Source of the DNA: JBQTIM01 sp052388135
GTDB taxonomy: Bacteria > Elusimicrobiota > Elusimicrobia > FEN-1173
Assembly (NCBI GenBank): GCA_052388135.1
Contig: JBQTIM010000019.1
Coordinates: 1-30,135 of the forward strand
Direction: 5' to 3'
Length of the DNA stretch: 30,135 bases
Every line of letters starts with the position of its first letter. Position 1 is the first letter of the stretch. The position numbers and the translations under genes are program-made. Under the pieces are notes generated by a model, which worked only from the letters and a program-made list of their open reading frames with translations, was not told where the DNA came from and made no database searches. This document shows positions 23,860 to 30,135 of the stretch, in pieces.

Positions 23860-24426
23860 ATGATCCGAATCAACCTCCTTCCGGCGGAGATCCGCGCCGA
23901 CGAGACCCGCAGGCAGCTGGCCGTTCTGGCCTCGGCGGCGGGCGTCCTGGCGGCGGCCGGGCTGCTGGCGGTTTTGGCTCTGCGGATCAACAAGGCCAAC
24001 GCCTTGCAGAGGGATTTGGTCGTCGCCAACGAGGAGTTGCGGAAATACGAGGCCATCGTCCAGCAGGTGGAGCAGCTCCAGAGCACCAAGAACGAGCTGC
24101 AGGCGCGCCGGGACATCATCCAGAGACTCCTCAAGGGGCGCCTGTTGTATCCGAAGTTCTTCGAGGATTTCATGTCCCTCTTGCCGGCCGAGATTTGGGT
24201 GACGAGCCTCACCACCACGCCTCAGCAGGCGGAATCGTTGAGCGTTGCGGTGAACGCCCAGTCCACATCGAACTTTGCCATCGCCGACTGGCTCACGAAC
24301 CTGCAGGCTTCGCCTTACTGCGCCTCCGTGGAATTGGGCGCCATCAGCGCCCAGGAGGCCGAGGAGGGGCGGGCGCCCATCCTCATGTTTTCCATCACGT
24401 TTAAATATCAAAGGAGCGACGTTTGA
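23860..24426 (+). CDS. pilN: Type IV pilus assembly protein PilN
   Basis: A 188-residue bitopic inner-membrane protein. The N-terminal MIRINLLPAEIR carries the conserved INLLP motif that binds PilM in the cytoplasm. One membrane helix follows (about residues 20-42), then a coiled-coil stretch (45-90) and a periplasmic ferredoxin-like domain (LLPAEIWVTSLTTTPQ onward) that pairs with PilO. There is no Shine-Dalgarno before ATG 23860 and the gap after pilM is 43 bases, yet the INLLP motif fixes the start. The length is usual for the family. Confidence 0.95.
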   Translation: MIRINLLPAEIRADETRRQLAVLASAAGVLAAAGLLAVLALRINKANALQRDLVVANEELRKYEAIVQQVEQLQSTKNELQARRDIIQRLLKGRLLYPKFFEDFMSLLPAEIWVTSLTTTPQQAESLSVAVNAQSTSNFAIADWLTNLQASPYCASVELGAISAQEAEEGRAPILMFSITFKYQRSDV

Positions 24427-24432
24427 CCGGCC

Positions 24433-24975
24433 ATGACGCTCTCTAAAAAGCAGCAGCAAACCCTCATCATCGCCGTGGCGGTCGTCGTGGGCGGCCTGTA
24501 CGCCTATTGGAATTTCGGCTGGAAACCCACCAGCGAGAAAATCACCCGCTTGAGCGGCGAGCTTGACAAGACGCGTGCCAAGGTGGAGTCCATGAAGCAG
24601 ACGGCCCAGAGGCTGCCGCAGCTTCAAAAAGATTATGAAACGCTCCTGGCGGAGGTGGGGGAGACGGAAAAGCGCCTGCCCAAGCAAAAGAGTTTGCAGG
24701 AAATTTTGAGGATCGTGACGGAGCAGTCCATTAAGCACCGCATTTCCGTGACGAGTTTCGCGCCGGGGGCGGAGCGGCAGGAGCAGTATTTCAGCGAGGT
24801 GCCTATCTCCCTGAACGTGGTGGGTCATTTCCATCCCCTGGGGAAATTTCTGGCGGCCTTGGGGTTGCAGGAACGTATTCTAAGTTCCCGCGGATTGAGT
24901 TTAACGACTTCTACCAAAAAGGGGCAGACGGTCAGCGGAACCTTCACCCTTTTGGCTTACACATTTAAAGGATAG
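24433..24975 (+). CDS. pilO: Type IV pilus assembly protein PilO
   Basis: A 180-residue partner of PilN. It has a short cytoplasmic start (MTLSKKQQQ), one membrane helix (about 11-29), a coiled coil (about 36-75) and a periplasmic domain with ISVTSFAPG and EVPISLNVVGHFHPLGKFLAALG, the PilO signature. It forms the heterodimer that tunes the pilus machine and contacts PilP. It starts 6 bases after pilN and ends 4 bases before pilP, which indicates one transcript and coupled translation. Confidence 0.95.
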   Translation: MTLSKKQQQTLIIAVAVVVGGLYAYWNFGWKPTSEKITRLSGELDKTRAKVESMKQTAQRLPQLQKDYETLLAEVGETEKRLPKQKSLQEILRIVTEQSIKHRISVTSFAPGAERQEQYFSEVPISLNVVGHFHPLGKFLAALGLQERILSSRGLSLTTSTKKGQTVSGTFTLLAYTFKG

Positions 24976-24979
24976 CGCG

Positions 24980-25540
24980 ATGAAGTGTAAAAAAACATCA
25001 CGACAGACCTTGAGGCGGACCGGCCCGTTTCCCCGTGCGGGCTGGAGGCGCCTGTTGGCCGTGGGCGTCTTCTGGGGCCTGGGGACGGCTTTGTGCGTGT
25101 CCGGCGCCGCCAGTGCCCAGGCGCCGGCGGCAAACGGATCCCCTGCGGCGGCGGATCCCGCGGCTGCGGCTCCCGTCTCCCCTCCGCCGCCCGTCTACGT
25201 TTACCAGGGCGATCGTTTTCGCGATCCGTTCATCGCCCTTGCGGGACAAGGCTTCGTGGAGATGGCCGCGACCCCCACGGAGGAAGGCGAGTTCGACCCC
25301 AACGCCGTGGAACTGAAAGGCATCATCCGGGGGCCGGGCGGCCGCATGGCCTTGCTCCGCACGCCGGGCGGCGCGCCTTTCATCGTCAAGGAAGGGAAAA
25401 TTTTCAACACCAAGAAAAAAGCCGTCCAGGGCTACGTCGGCATCGTCAAGGAGAAAAGCTTGGTGATGATCGGCCCGAACAACAAGCTCACCGAGTTGAG
25501 CCTGAAGCCCAAAGACGAGGAGGGGAAATCCAAGCCGTGA
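24980..25540 (+). CDS. pilP: Type IV pilus assembly protein PilP-like
   Basis: A 186-residue secreted protein. The N-terminus is basic (MKCKKTSRQTLRRTG), followed by a hydrophobic stretch and a likely cleavage at ASAQA near residue 48. An Ala/Pro-rich linker comes next, then the PilP core with YQGDRFRDPFIAL, VELKGIIRGPGG and MALLRTPGG, ending in a Lys-rich tail. PilP links the PilN/PilO dimer to the PilQ secretin. Many PilP proteins are lipoproteins, but no lipobox cysteine is placed at the cleavage site here, so this one seems soluble or anchored otherwise. It lies in the expected place between pilO and pilQ. Confidence 0.88.
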   Translation: MKCKKTSRQTLRRTGPFPRAGWRRLLAVGVFWGLGTALCVSGAASAQAPAANGSPAAADPAAAAPVSPPPPVYVYQGDRFRDPFIALAGQGFVEMAATPTEEGEFDPNAVELKGIIRGPGGRMALLRTPGGAPFIVKEGKIFNTKKKAVQGYVGIVKEKSLVMIGPNNKLTELSLKPKDEEGKSKP

Positions 25541-25574
25541 CCCCCGCCCGCCCGTCCCCAAGGAGGAGCTTGCC

Positions 25575-27398
25575 ATGAATCAAATTTTCCATCACCGTCG
25601 CGCCGTTCTTTCGGGAGGGGCCAGGCTTGTTTTGAGCGCGGCGCTCATGTTTCAATCCTCCTGGGCGGGCTCGGCCGTCCCGGAGGCCCGCCTCCAGGCT
25701 GTCTCCTTTGAAAACGACCAGCTCCGCATCCAGCTCGACCGGGAAACCCGCTATAAAGTCTTCCCGCTTTCGGCTCCGCCGCGCCTCGTCGTGGAGCTTT
25801 ACGACACGCTGCACGGCCGCGCTCCCAGCGAAACGTCCGTGGACGGCGGCTTGTTGAAACGCATCCGCAGCGCCCAGTTCACCCATTCGCCGAAGAAGGT
25901 GACGCGGGTCGTTCTGGACATGCTGCGGCAGGCGCCCTACGAGGCTTCCCGCGAGGGAAGCAGCATCCTTCTCCGGTTTTCCGGCGCGGAGGCCGTTGAA
26001 TCGCTGTCCGGCGCGGCCGAGGCTTCGGTCACCGCCGGCGCGGCCCAGGGCGCTCCCTTGCGCAAAAGCAAGCGCCGGGGAAAGGACTTGCTGTCCGCTC
26101 TTCCCCGCCAGCCGGTCACCATTGATTTCGAGAACGCCGACATCCGCGACGTCATCCGGGTCCTTTCGGAAATGAGCGACATCAACATGATCCACGGAGG
26201 GGATGTTTCGGGTTTCCTCACCATCCACCTGGATCAGGTGCCTTTCAACCAGGCCTTCGACACCATCCTGGCCATGCAGGGCCTGGTGGCTCAGCAAATG
26301 GGGGACAACATCCTTCGGATATTGACCCCCGCTTCTCTTTCGGCGGACAGGTCCCGGGCCGTGACGACCTACAAAACGTTCGTTCTGAATTACGCCAACG
26401 CGTCGGACGTGCAGCAGCATATTTCATCCGTCCGGATATCTCCCAACGGGAAAATCACCGTGGATGAGCGCACCAACTCCATCGTGGTCACGGACACGCC
26501 GGAAGGTTTGTCCGCCGCCGAGCGGCTCATCGCCGAGCTGGATCAGAAGCCGGAGCAAGTTCTGATAGAATCCAAGCTCGTGGAGATCGCCCTGGACGAC
26601 CGCCTCGACCTGGGCATCCAATGGGAATATTCCAACATCAACCGCGACGGACCCGCCGGCTACAACCGGAAAATCATCGGCCAGAGGGAAGTTGAGGCTA
26701 CCACCACGCTCGACATAGGCGAGGTGGGTTTTCCGACAGGGTTTGTTGATCCTGTGACGGGGGGCGTGACCAATATCGTCGAAAGCGCCTTTTCTCCTTC
26801 TCCGGGCCCGACCCGCGGAACGGGCGTTAACCTTCCCGGAAACTCGGCCACCGCTCTGACTTTCGGCATGATCAACAACACCGACATCCTCACGGCCACG
26901 TTGAACGCCCTGGTCAGCAAGAGCGCCACGAAGGTTCTATCCTCTCCGCGCGTGATCACGCTGAACAACCGTCAAGCCCGCATCCAAGTGGGCGATCGAA
27001 TTCCTTATTCGACAACCACGGTAGGGGCCGGCGGCGTTTCCCAGGAGTCCGTCACCTTTGTGGACGTGGGCATCATCCTGAACGTGACGCCCACCATCAA
27101 TGCCAACGAGCGCATCCGGTTGAACGTGAAGCCCGAGGTCAGCTCCGTCAAGGGCGTCAGCATCCCCGGCGCGCCGCCCCAGATCACCACGCGCACGGCC
27201 GAGACGGAAGTTCTGATCCGAGACGGCGAAACCCTCGTTATCGGCGGGCTGATAGACGACCAGACGATCGAAACCGAGCGGAAAGTTCCTCTCTTGGGGG
27301 ACATCCCGGTCTTGGGTGTTTTCTTCCGGAGCACGGGCGACCAGAAGATACGCAAAGAGCTGTTGATTTTCCTGACGCCGTCCATCGTCCACGACTAA
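25575..27398 (+). CDS. pilQ: Type IV pilus secretin PilQ
   Basis: A 607-residue outer-membrane pore through which the pilus passes. Domains: signal peptide (about 1-33, ending WAGSA), one AMIN domain (about 37-137) that binds peptidoglycan, an N0/STN domain (about 178-250, IDFENADIRDVIRVLSEMS), an N1 domain (about 262-325, KTFVLNYANASDVQ) and the secretin barrel (about 415-605) with VLSSPRVITLNNRQA, GDRIPY and LVIGGLIDDQT ending in LLIFLTPSIV. It is at the short end for PilQ, since there is a single AMIN domain. AAGGAGGAGC lies just before ATG 25575. It is the last of the pilM-Q group. Confidence 0.97.
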   Translation: MNQIFHHRRAVLSGGARLVLSAALMFQSSWAGSAVPEARLQAVSFENDQLRIQLDRETRYKVFPLSAPPRLVVELYDTLHGRAPSETSVDGGLLKRIRSAQFTHSPKKVTRVVLDMLRQAPYEASREGSSILLRFSGAEAVESLSGAAEASVTAGAAQGAPLRKSKRRGKDLLSALPRQPVTIDFENADIRDVIRVLSEMSDINMIHGGDVSGFLTIHLDQVPFNQAFDTILAMQGLVAQQMGDNILRILTPASLSADRSRAVTTYKTFVLNYANASDVQQHISSVRISPNGKITVDERTNSIVVTDTPEGLSAAERLIAELDQKPEQVLIESKLVEIALDDRLDLGIQWEYSNINRDGPAGYNRKIIGQREVEATTTLDIGEVGFPTGFVDPVTGGVTNIVESAFSPSPGPTRGTGVNLPGNSATALTFGMINNTDILTATLNALVSKSATKVLSSPRVITLNNRQARIQVGDRIPYSTTTVGAGGVSQESVTFVDVGIILNVTPTINANERIRLNVKPEVSSVKGVSIPGAPPQITTRTAETEVLIRDGETLVIGGLIDDQTIETERKVPLLGDIPVLGVFFRSTGDQKIRKELLIFLTPSIVHD

Positions 27399-27413
27399 TC
27401 CCGGTTCGCCGGC

Positions 27414-28082
27414 GTGAGCGACAACCCCTTTCCGGATGAACCCCAGGCCCCGCCGCCGGAACGGGCGCCGTCCGACATCCCCCTCGAGTATATTCTGCGG
27501 GAAGGCGAAGAGGCGGCGCGCCGGCAATTGTGGGAGGTTGCCGTGGGCGCTTATCAAAGAGCCCTCAAGCAGTCTTCCCGGGCCGAAGTGCGGCTGAAGC
27601 TGGGGCACGCCTACGAGGGCCTGAGCCGGGACAAGGACGGCCAGGCTTTTTTGCTCCTGGCCATGGAGCAGTACCGGCAGGCGGTGAAAACGGAGCCGCG
27701 CAACGCGGAAGCCTACGACGCGCTGCTGGCGGCCGGCACCAAGGCCCGCAAGCTGGACGATCTGACCGCCGAACACAGGGCTTGGCTGCAGAAGGATCCC
27801 GCCAACGACGTGTGCCGCGCCGCCGTCAAAAAAATGGAAACCATCCTGTTGATGCAGGTGAACCCCGCCGCCGAGGAGAAATCGGCCGGACCCAACCCCT
27901 TGGTGAAGCTCCTGTTGGACAGAGTCCTTCCCTTCGCGGGCTTGGGCGCGCTTTTGGGCGGCCTGGCCCTTCGCCTCAAGGGGGGATCGGACCTCGCCCA
28001 TTCCGGCTCCATTTCCCTGATTCGGACCGGGATTTTTTTCCTCGTCGTTTATCTCTCCTATAAAGTATTCTTCCGCCGCTGA
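27414..28082 (+). CDS. Small TPR protein with C-terminal membrane helices
   Basis: A 222-residue protein from GTG 27414, 15 bases after pilQ. Residues about 30-145 read as tetratricopeptide-like helices (AYQRALKQSSRAEVRLKLGHAYEGL, then MEQYRQAVKTEPRNAEAYDALL), preceded by a Pro-rich start (about 1-22). Two hydrophobic segments close it (LPFAGLGALLGGLAL and SLIRTGIFFLVVYLSYKVFF). I do not recognise a named family. The place after pilQ suggests a helper of pilus assembly, in the way PilF/Tgl-type TPR lipoproteins help secretins; but it lacks a lipoprotein signal and its membrane helices are at the C-terminus. The TPR domain would then be cytoplasmic or periplasmic depending on topology. Confidence 0.75.
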   Translation: MSDNPFPDEPQAPPPERAPSDIPLEYILREGEEAARRQLWEVAVGAYQRALKQSSRAEVRLKLGHAYEGLSRDKDGQAFLLLAMEQYRQAVKTEPRNAEAYDALLAAGTKARKLDDLTAEHRAWLQKDPANDVCRAAVKKMETILLMQVNPAAEEKSAGPNPLVKLLLDRVLPFAGLGALLGGLALRLKGGSDLAHSGSISLIRTGIFFLVVYLSYKVFFRR

Positions 28083-28185
28083 TCCGCCGTCCGCCCGCCG
28101 GGACCGCTTTTTCTCCGCGGCCTCCCTGGCGGTCCTGTTTTGCGTCTTCGCCGCCCAGGGCGGGAAATCTCCCGCCGCCTGGGAT

Positions 28186-29892
28186 TTGGCCGCCGCCCTT
28201 TTGTTGGCCTTCGGCGCCGTGGAGTTCGCGGCTCGGGGCGCGGGCCCTCTGCTCCATCCGGCGGGGCCGGTTTTGGCCGCGTTCGCGGCGCTGAGCCTTC
28301 TTTCCGCCCTTCGTTCTCCCTGTCCTTATCCTTCTTTTTTAAGCCTGGCCAAACTCTGGGCGGTGGTCTGCTTCGGTTGGATCGCCGCGGCGCGCTGGGG
28401 GCGTCTGCATCGCCGGCTGTTCCGCGGGTTCGTCATAGGGATGGGGATCGTGCAATCGGTTTTACTCTTCGCCGCTCGTGTGGCGGAGGAAAGTCCCCGT
28501 CTCCTCATTCCGGGCAATCCACAATACATGGGCCTTTGGCTGTGCGCGGGAACTTTGGTGGCGGCCGGATCGGCGCTCGCGGCGCGGACGGCGGGCGCCC
28601 GCCGGTGGCTGCTGGCGGCGGCGTTCCTGCAGGCGGCGGCCGTTCTGCAACTGTCCTCCCGCACGGCGGCGGCCGCGCTGGCGGCGGGATTGTTCGTTCT
28701 GGCCGTGGACCGGTTTCGCGCCCGGGGGGCGGCGGCGTTCGCGCTGGCGGCCGGACTGGCCTTCGCCGCGGTGCCGGCGTCCGTCTGGGAAACGCGCCTG
28801 GAGTTCCACGACCCCCTGGCCTTTAAACGGTTGGATATTTGGCAAACGGCCCTGGCGGGTATCGCCGACAAACCGTGGCTGGGCTGGGGGCCGGGAAGGT
28901 TCGACGCCCTTTACGACGCCCACGCGCTCCCCCAGGAAGAGACCGCGGTCCGCTACGGTTTCTCCACGCGCTTCGCCCACAACGATTACCTCCAAGCCGC
29001 GGCCGACGTCGGCGTTCCGGGAGCTTTGATTTTGATCGCCGGGCTCGGATTGTGTTTCGCCGCCTTCAAGCCCCTCGACGGAGCGGAGAAGGGACAGCGC
29101 GCCGCCCTGGTTTCCGCCGCCGTCTTCGCGCTGTTCAATTTCCCCATGGTGGCGCCGGCCCTGGGCCTCTTGGCGGCTGGGCTTCTGAGCGGAGAAAAAA
29201 GGCCGCCGGCCCGGCGGTCTTTTTTTCGGGCGCGGCGCGCGGCGGGAATCGGCCTGGGAATTTTTTTCGCGGCCTTGGCGGCGGGCAGCGCCTTGGACGC
29301 CGCGGCGAGGTTCTCCCGCTCGCGGGGCGAACAGGGCATGGCGCGCCGCCTCATGCCCTGGGACGCGGAGCCTCTTTTGGAGCGGGCCGAGGTATTGACC
29401 CATCCCGCCGCCGGGCCGGAAAATCCGGGCCGCGCCCGGGATCTTCTGGCCGAGGCCTTGCGCGTCTGTCCGGGCCGGGCCCAGACGTGGCGGGACTTGG
29501 CCCACCTGTATTTTTCCCACAGGTCCTCCCCGGACCTTCCGGCGGCGGAGGCGGCTCTGCGGGAAGCCGTGGAGCGGCATCCCACCCAGGCCCTTTGGCG
29601 GCTGGAGTTGAGCGAGGTTCTGATGAAAGCGGGGAACCTGGAGGGCGCCTCGGAGGCGGCCCGCGAGGCTCTGCGCCTGGAGCCGAACTACGCGGCGGCG
29701 GCCCTGCAAGCGGGAACGCTCCTCAGGCTGCGCGGCGAACCCGCGCGGGCGGAAAGGTGGCTGGAAGGATTCTTAAGCCGCCGGCGGGCGGCGGACGGCC
29801 GGCGGGAATTGTGGCCTTACGCCAAGGCGGTTCTGCGGCTGGATGAAAAAGCGTTCCAAGAGGAGCTGGCGCGCTGCCGGCGGTCCCGGTAA
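28186..29892 (+). CDS. O-antigen ligase-like membrane protein with C-terminal TPR domain
   Basis: 568 residues when counted from TTG 28186. The first part has many hydrophobic helices. The Wzy/WaaL-type loop is GWGPGRFDALYDAH followed by RFAHNDYLQAAADVGVPG, the HNxYLQ motif of the family. The last 200 residues are TPR-like repeats (ALRVCPGRAQTWRDLAHLYF, ALREAVERHPTQALWRLELS, ALRLEPNYAAAALQAGTLLR). Such enzymes move glycans from a lipid carrier to lipid A or to pilin (PglL/TfpO type). Being downstream of a pilus locus makes pilin glycosylation plausible. The frame is open from 28021 and encodes a further hydrophobic segment (FFSAASLAVLFCVFAA) but offers no ATG, GTG or TTG there, so the true start is doubtful. 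Confidence 0.83.
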   Translation: MAAALLLAFGAVEFAARGAGPLLHPAGPVLAAFAALSLLSALRSPCPYPSFLSLAKLWAVVCFGWIAAARWGRLHRRLFRGFVIGMGIVQSVLLFAARVAEESPRLLIPGNPQYMGLWLCAGTLVAAGSALAARTAGARRWLLAAAFLQAAAVLQLSSRTAAAALAAGLFVLAVDRFRARGAAAFALAAGLAFAAVPASVWETRLEFHDPLAFKRLDIWQTALAGIADKPWLGWGPGRFDALYDAHALPQEETAVRYGFSTRFAHNDYLQAAADVGVPGALILIAGLGLCFAAFKPLDGAEKGQRAALVSAAVFALFNFPMVAPALGLLAAGLLSGEKRPPARRSFFRARRAAGIGLGIFFAALAAGSALDAAARFSRSRGEQGMARRLMPWDAEPLLERAEVLTHPAAGPENPGRARDLLAEALRVCPGRAQTWRDLAHLYFSHRSSPDLPAAEAALREAVERHPTQALWRLELSEVLMKAGNLEGASEAAREALRLEPNYAAAALQAGTLLRLRGEPARAERWLEGFLSRRRAADGRRELWPYAKAVLRLDEKAFQEELARCRRSR

Positions 29893-29904
29893 GCCGGGCG
29901 GCGT

Positions 29905-30135
29905 CTAGTCGAGGAGTTCCCGGAGGCGCTTCCGGATGCGCGAAGGGCCGATCTCCTTTTCGTGGCGGTCCAGCTCGGTCCGAAGGCGGGCAGGGTCCGC
30001 CTCGCCGGACCGCAGGCGGTACTCCATCTTTTCCAAGTTGTAGGGGCTGGCGGCAACGTACTCCATGCGTCGGATGAATTCCTTTCGCGCCGGCGTCCTC
30101 TTCAAGAAAACCAGGGAAGCATCGTCCCAAAAAAC
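29905..30135 (-). CDS. C-terminal end of a gene cut by the right edge
   Basis: The minus-strand frame is open from the right edge to a TAG at 29905-29907, giving the last 76 residues of a protein. It begins VFWDDASLVFLKRTPARKEF and ends RIRKRLRELLD, a charged helical tail. The WDDASLVFLKR start resembles the periplasmic tail seen after the membrane part of some family-39-like glycosyltransferases and related multi-span proteins (recall, not search). The gene converges on the O-antigen ligase gene with 12 bases between the stops and no terminator seen. Its real start lies outside the window. Confidence 0.7.
   Translation of the reverse strand, partial: VFWDDASLVFLKRTPARKEFIRRMEYVAASPYNLEKMEYRLRSGEADPARLRTELDRHEKEIGPSRIRKRLRELLD

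Noticed and set aside
29723..30130. Longer minus-strand frame (135 codons) at the right edge
   Set aside because: It overlaps the C-terminus of the O-antigen-ligase gene and is Pro/Arg-rich; the 29905-30135 frame has the better protein-like sequence.

Overview
The window is GC-rich bacterial chromosome (well above 60% GC by eye) of an uncultured-type lineage. The pilins carry an unbroken [20 protein letters not shown] leader and first helix followed by KFADLV...SVRSAVSIYY. Together with a giant multidomain reading frame, this points most to Elusimicrobiota, with Omnitrophota as the main alternative. That assignment is inference; no rRNA is present.

Region 1 (1-8454, minus strand) is a single open reading frame of at least 2,818 codons running off the left edge. 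It encodes a giant membrane-associated protein. In order it has a signal-like N-terminus, a ChaN/TraB-like domain, a possible Cys/His domain, a SAM-methyltransferase-like domain, a membrane cluster, a GGDEF domain, a second degenerate GGDEF, a CPBP-protease-like membrane segment, a second methyltransferase-like domain and a helical C-terminal part. Long plus-strand frames in this region are antisense shadows. The first 262 bases form a perfect 117-bp-arm palindrome that looks like a fold-back at a contig end, so the gene's true 3' end is unknown.

Region 2 (8494-14645, plus strand) carries housekeeping genes: a nitrilase-family amidohydrolase, a YihX-like HAD phosphatase and a glyoxalase-II-like metallo-hydrolase in one tight cluster, then recG, coaD and a phosphate acetyl/butyryltransferase. 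Each of the three spacers from the metallo-hydrolase to the transferase is filled by degenerate 7-base repeats facing each other as an imperfect palindrome, with a different heptamer in each.

Region 3 (14658-27398, plus strand) is a nearly complete type IV pilus locus: pilB, pilT, an unusual response-regulator/SGNH-like fusion, pilC, two tandem pilins, pilD, then pilM-N-O-P-Q. PilB and PilT drive extension and retraction. PilC is the platform, PilD matures the two pilins, PilM-N-O-P align the machine across the inner membrane and periplasm, and PilQ is the outer-membrane pore. Regulatory marks include a promoter and leader hairpin before the pilins, a full-length Shine-Dalgarno on the second pilin, a strong terminator after it, and a consensus promoter plus hairpin before pilM. 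A 161-bp palindromic element lies before pilC.

Region 4 (27414-30135) holds a small membrane TPR protein, an O-antigen-ligase/TPR protein that could glycosylate the pilins, and, converging on it, the C-terminal end of a further gene cut by the right edge. No tRNA, rRNA, insertion sequence or CRISPR array was seen.
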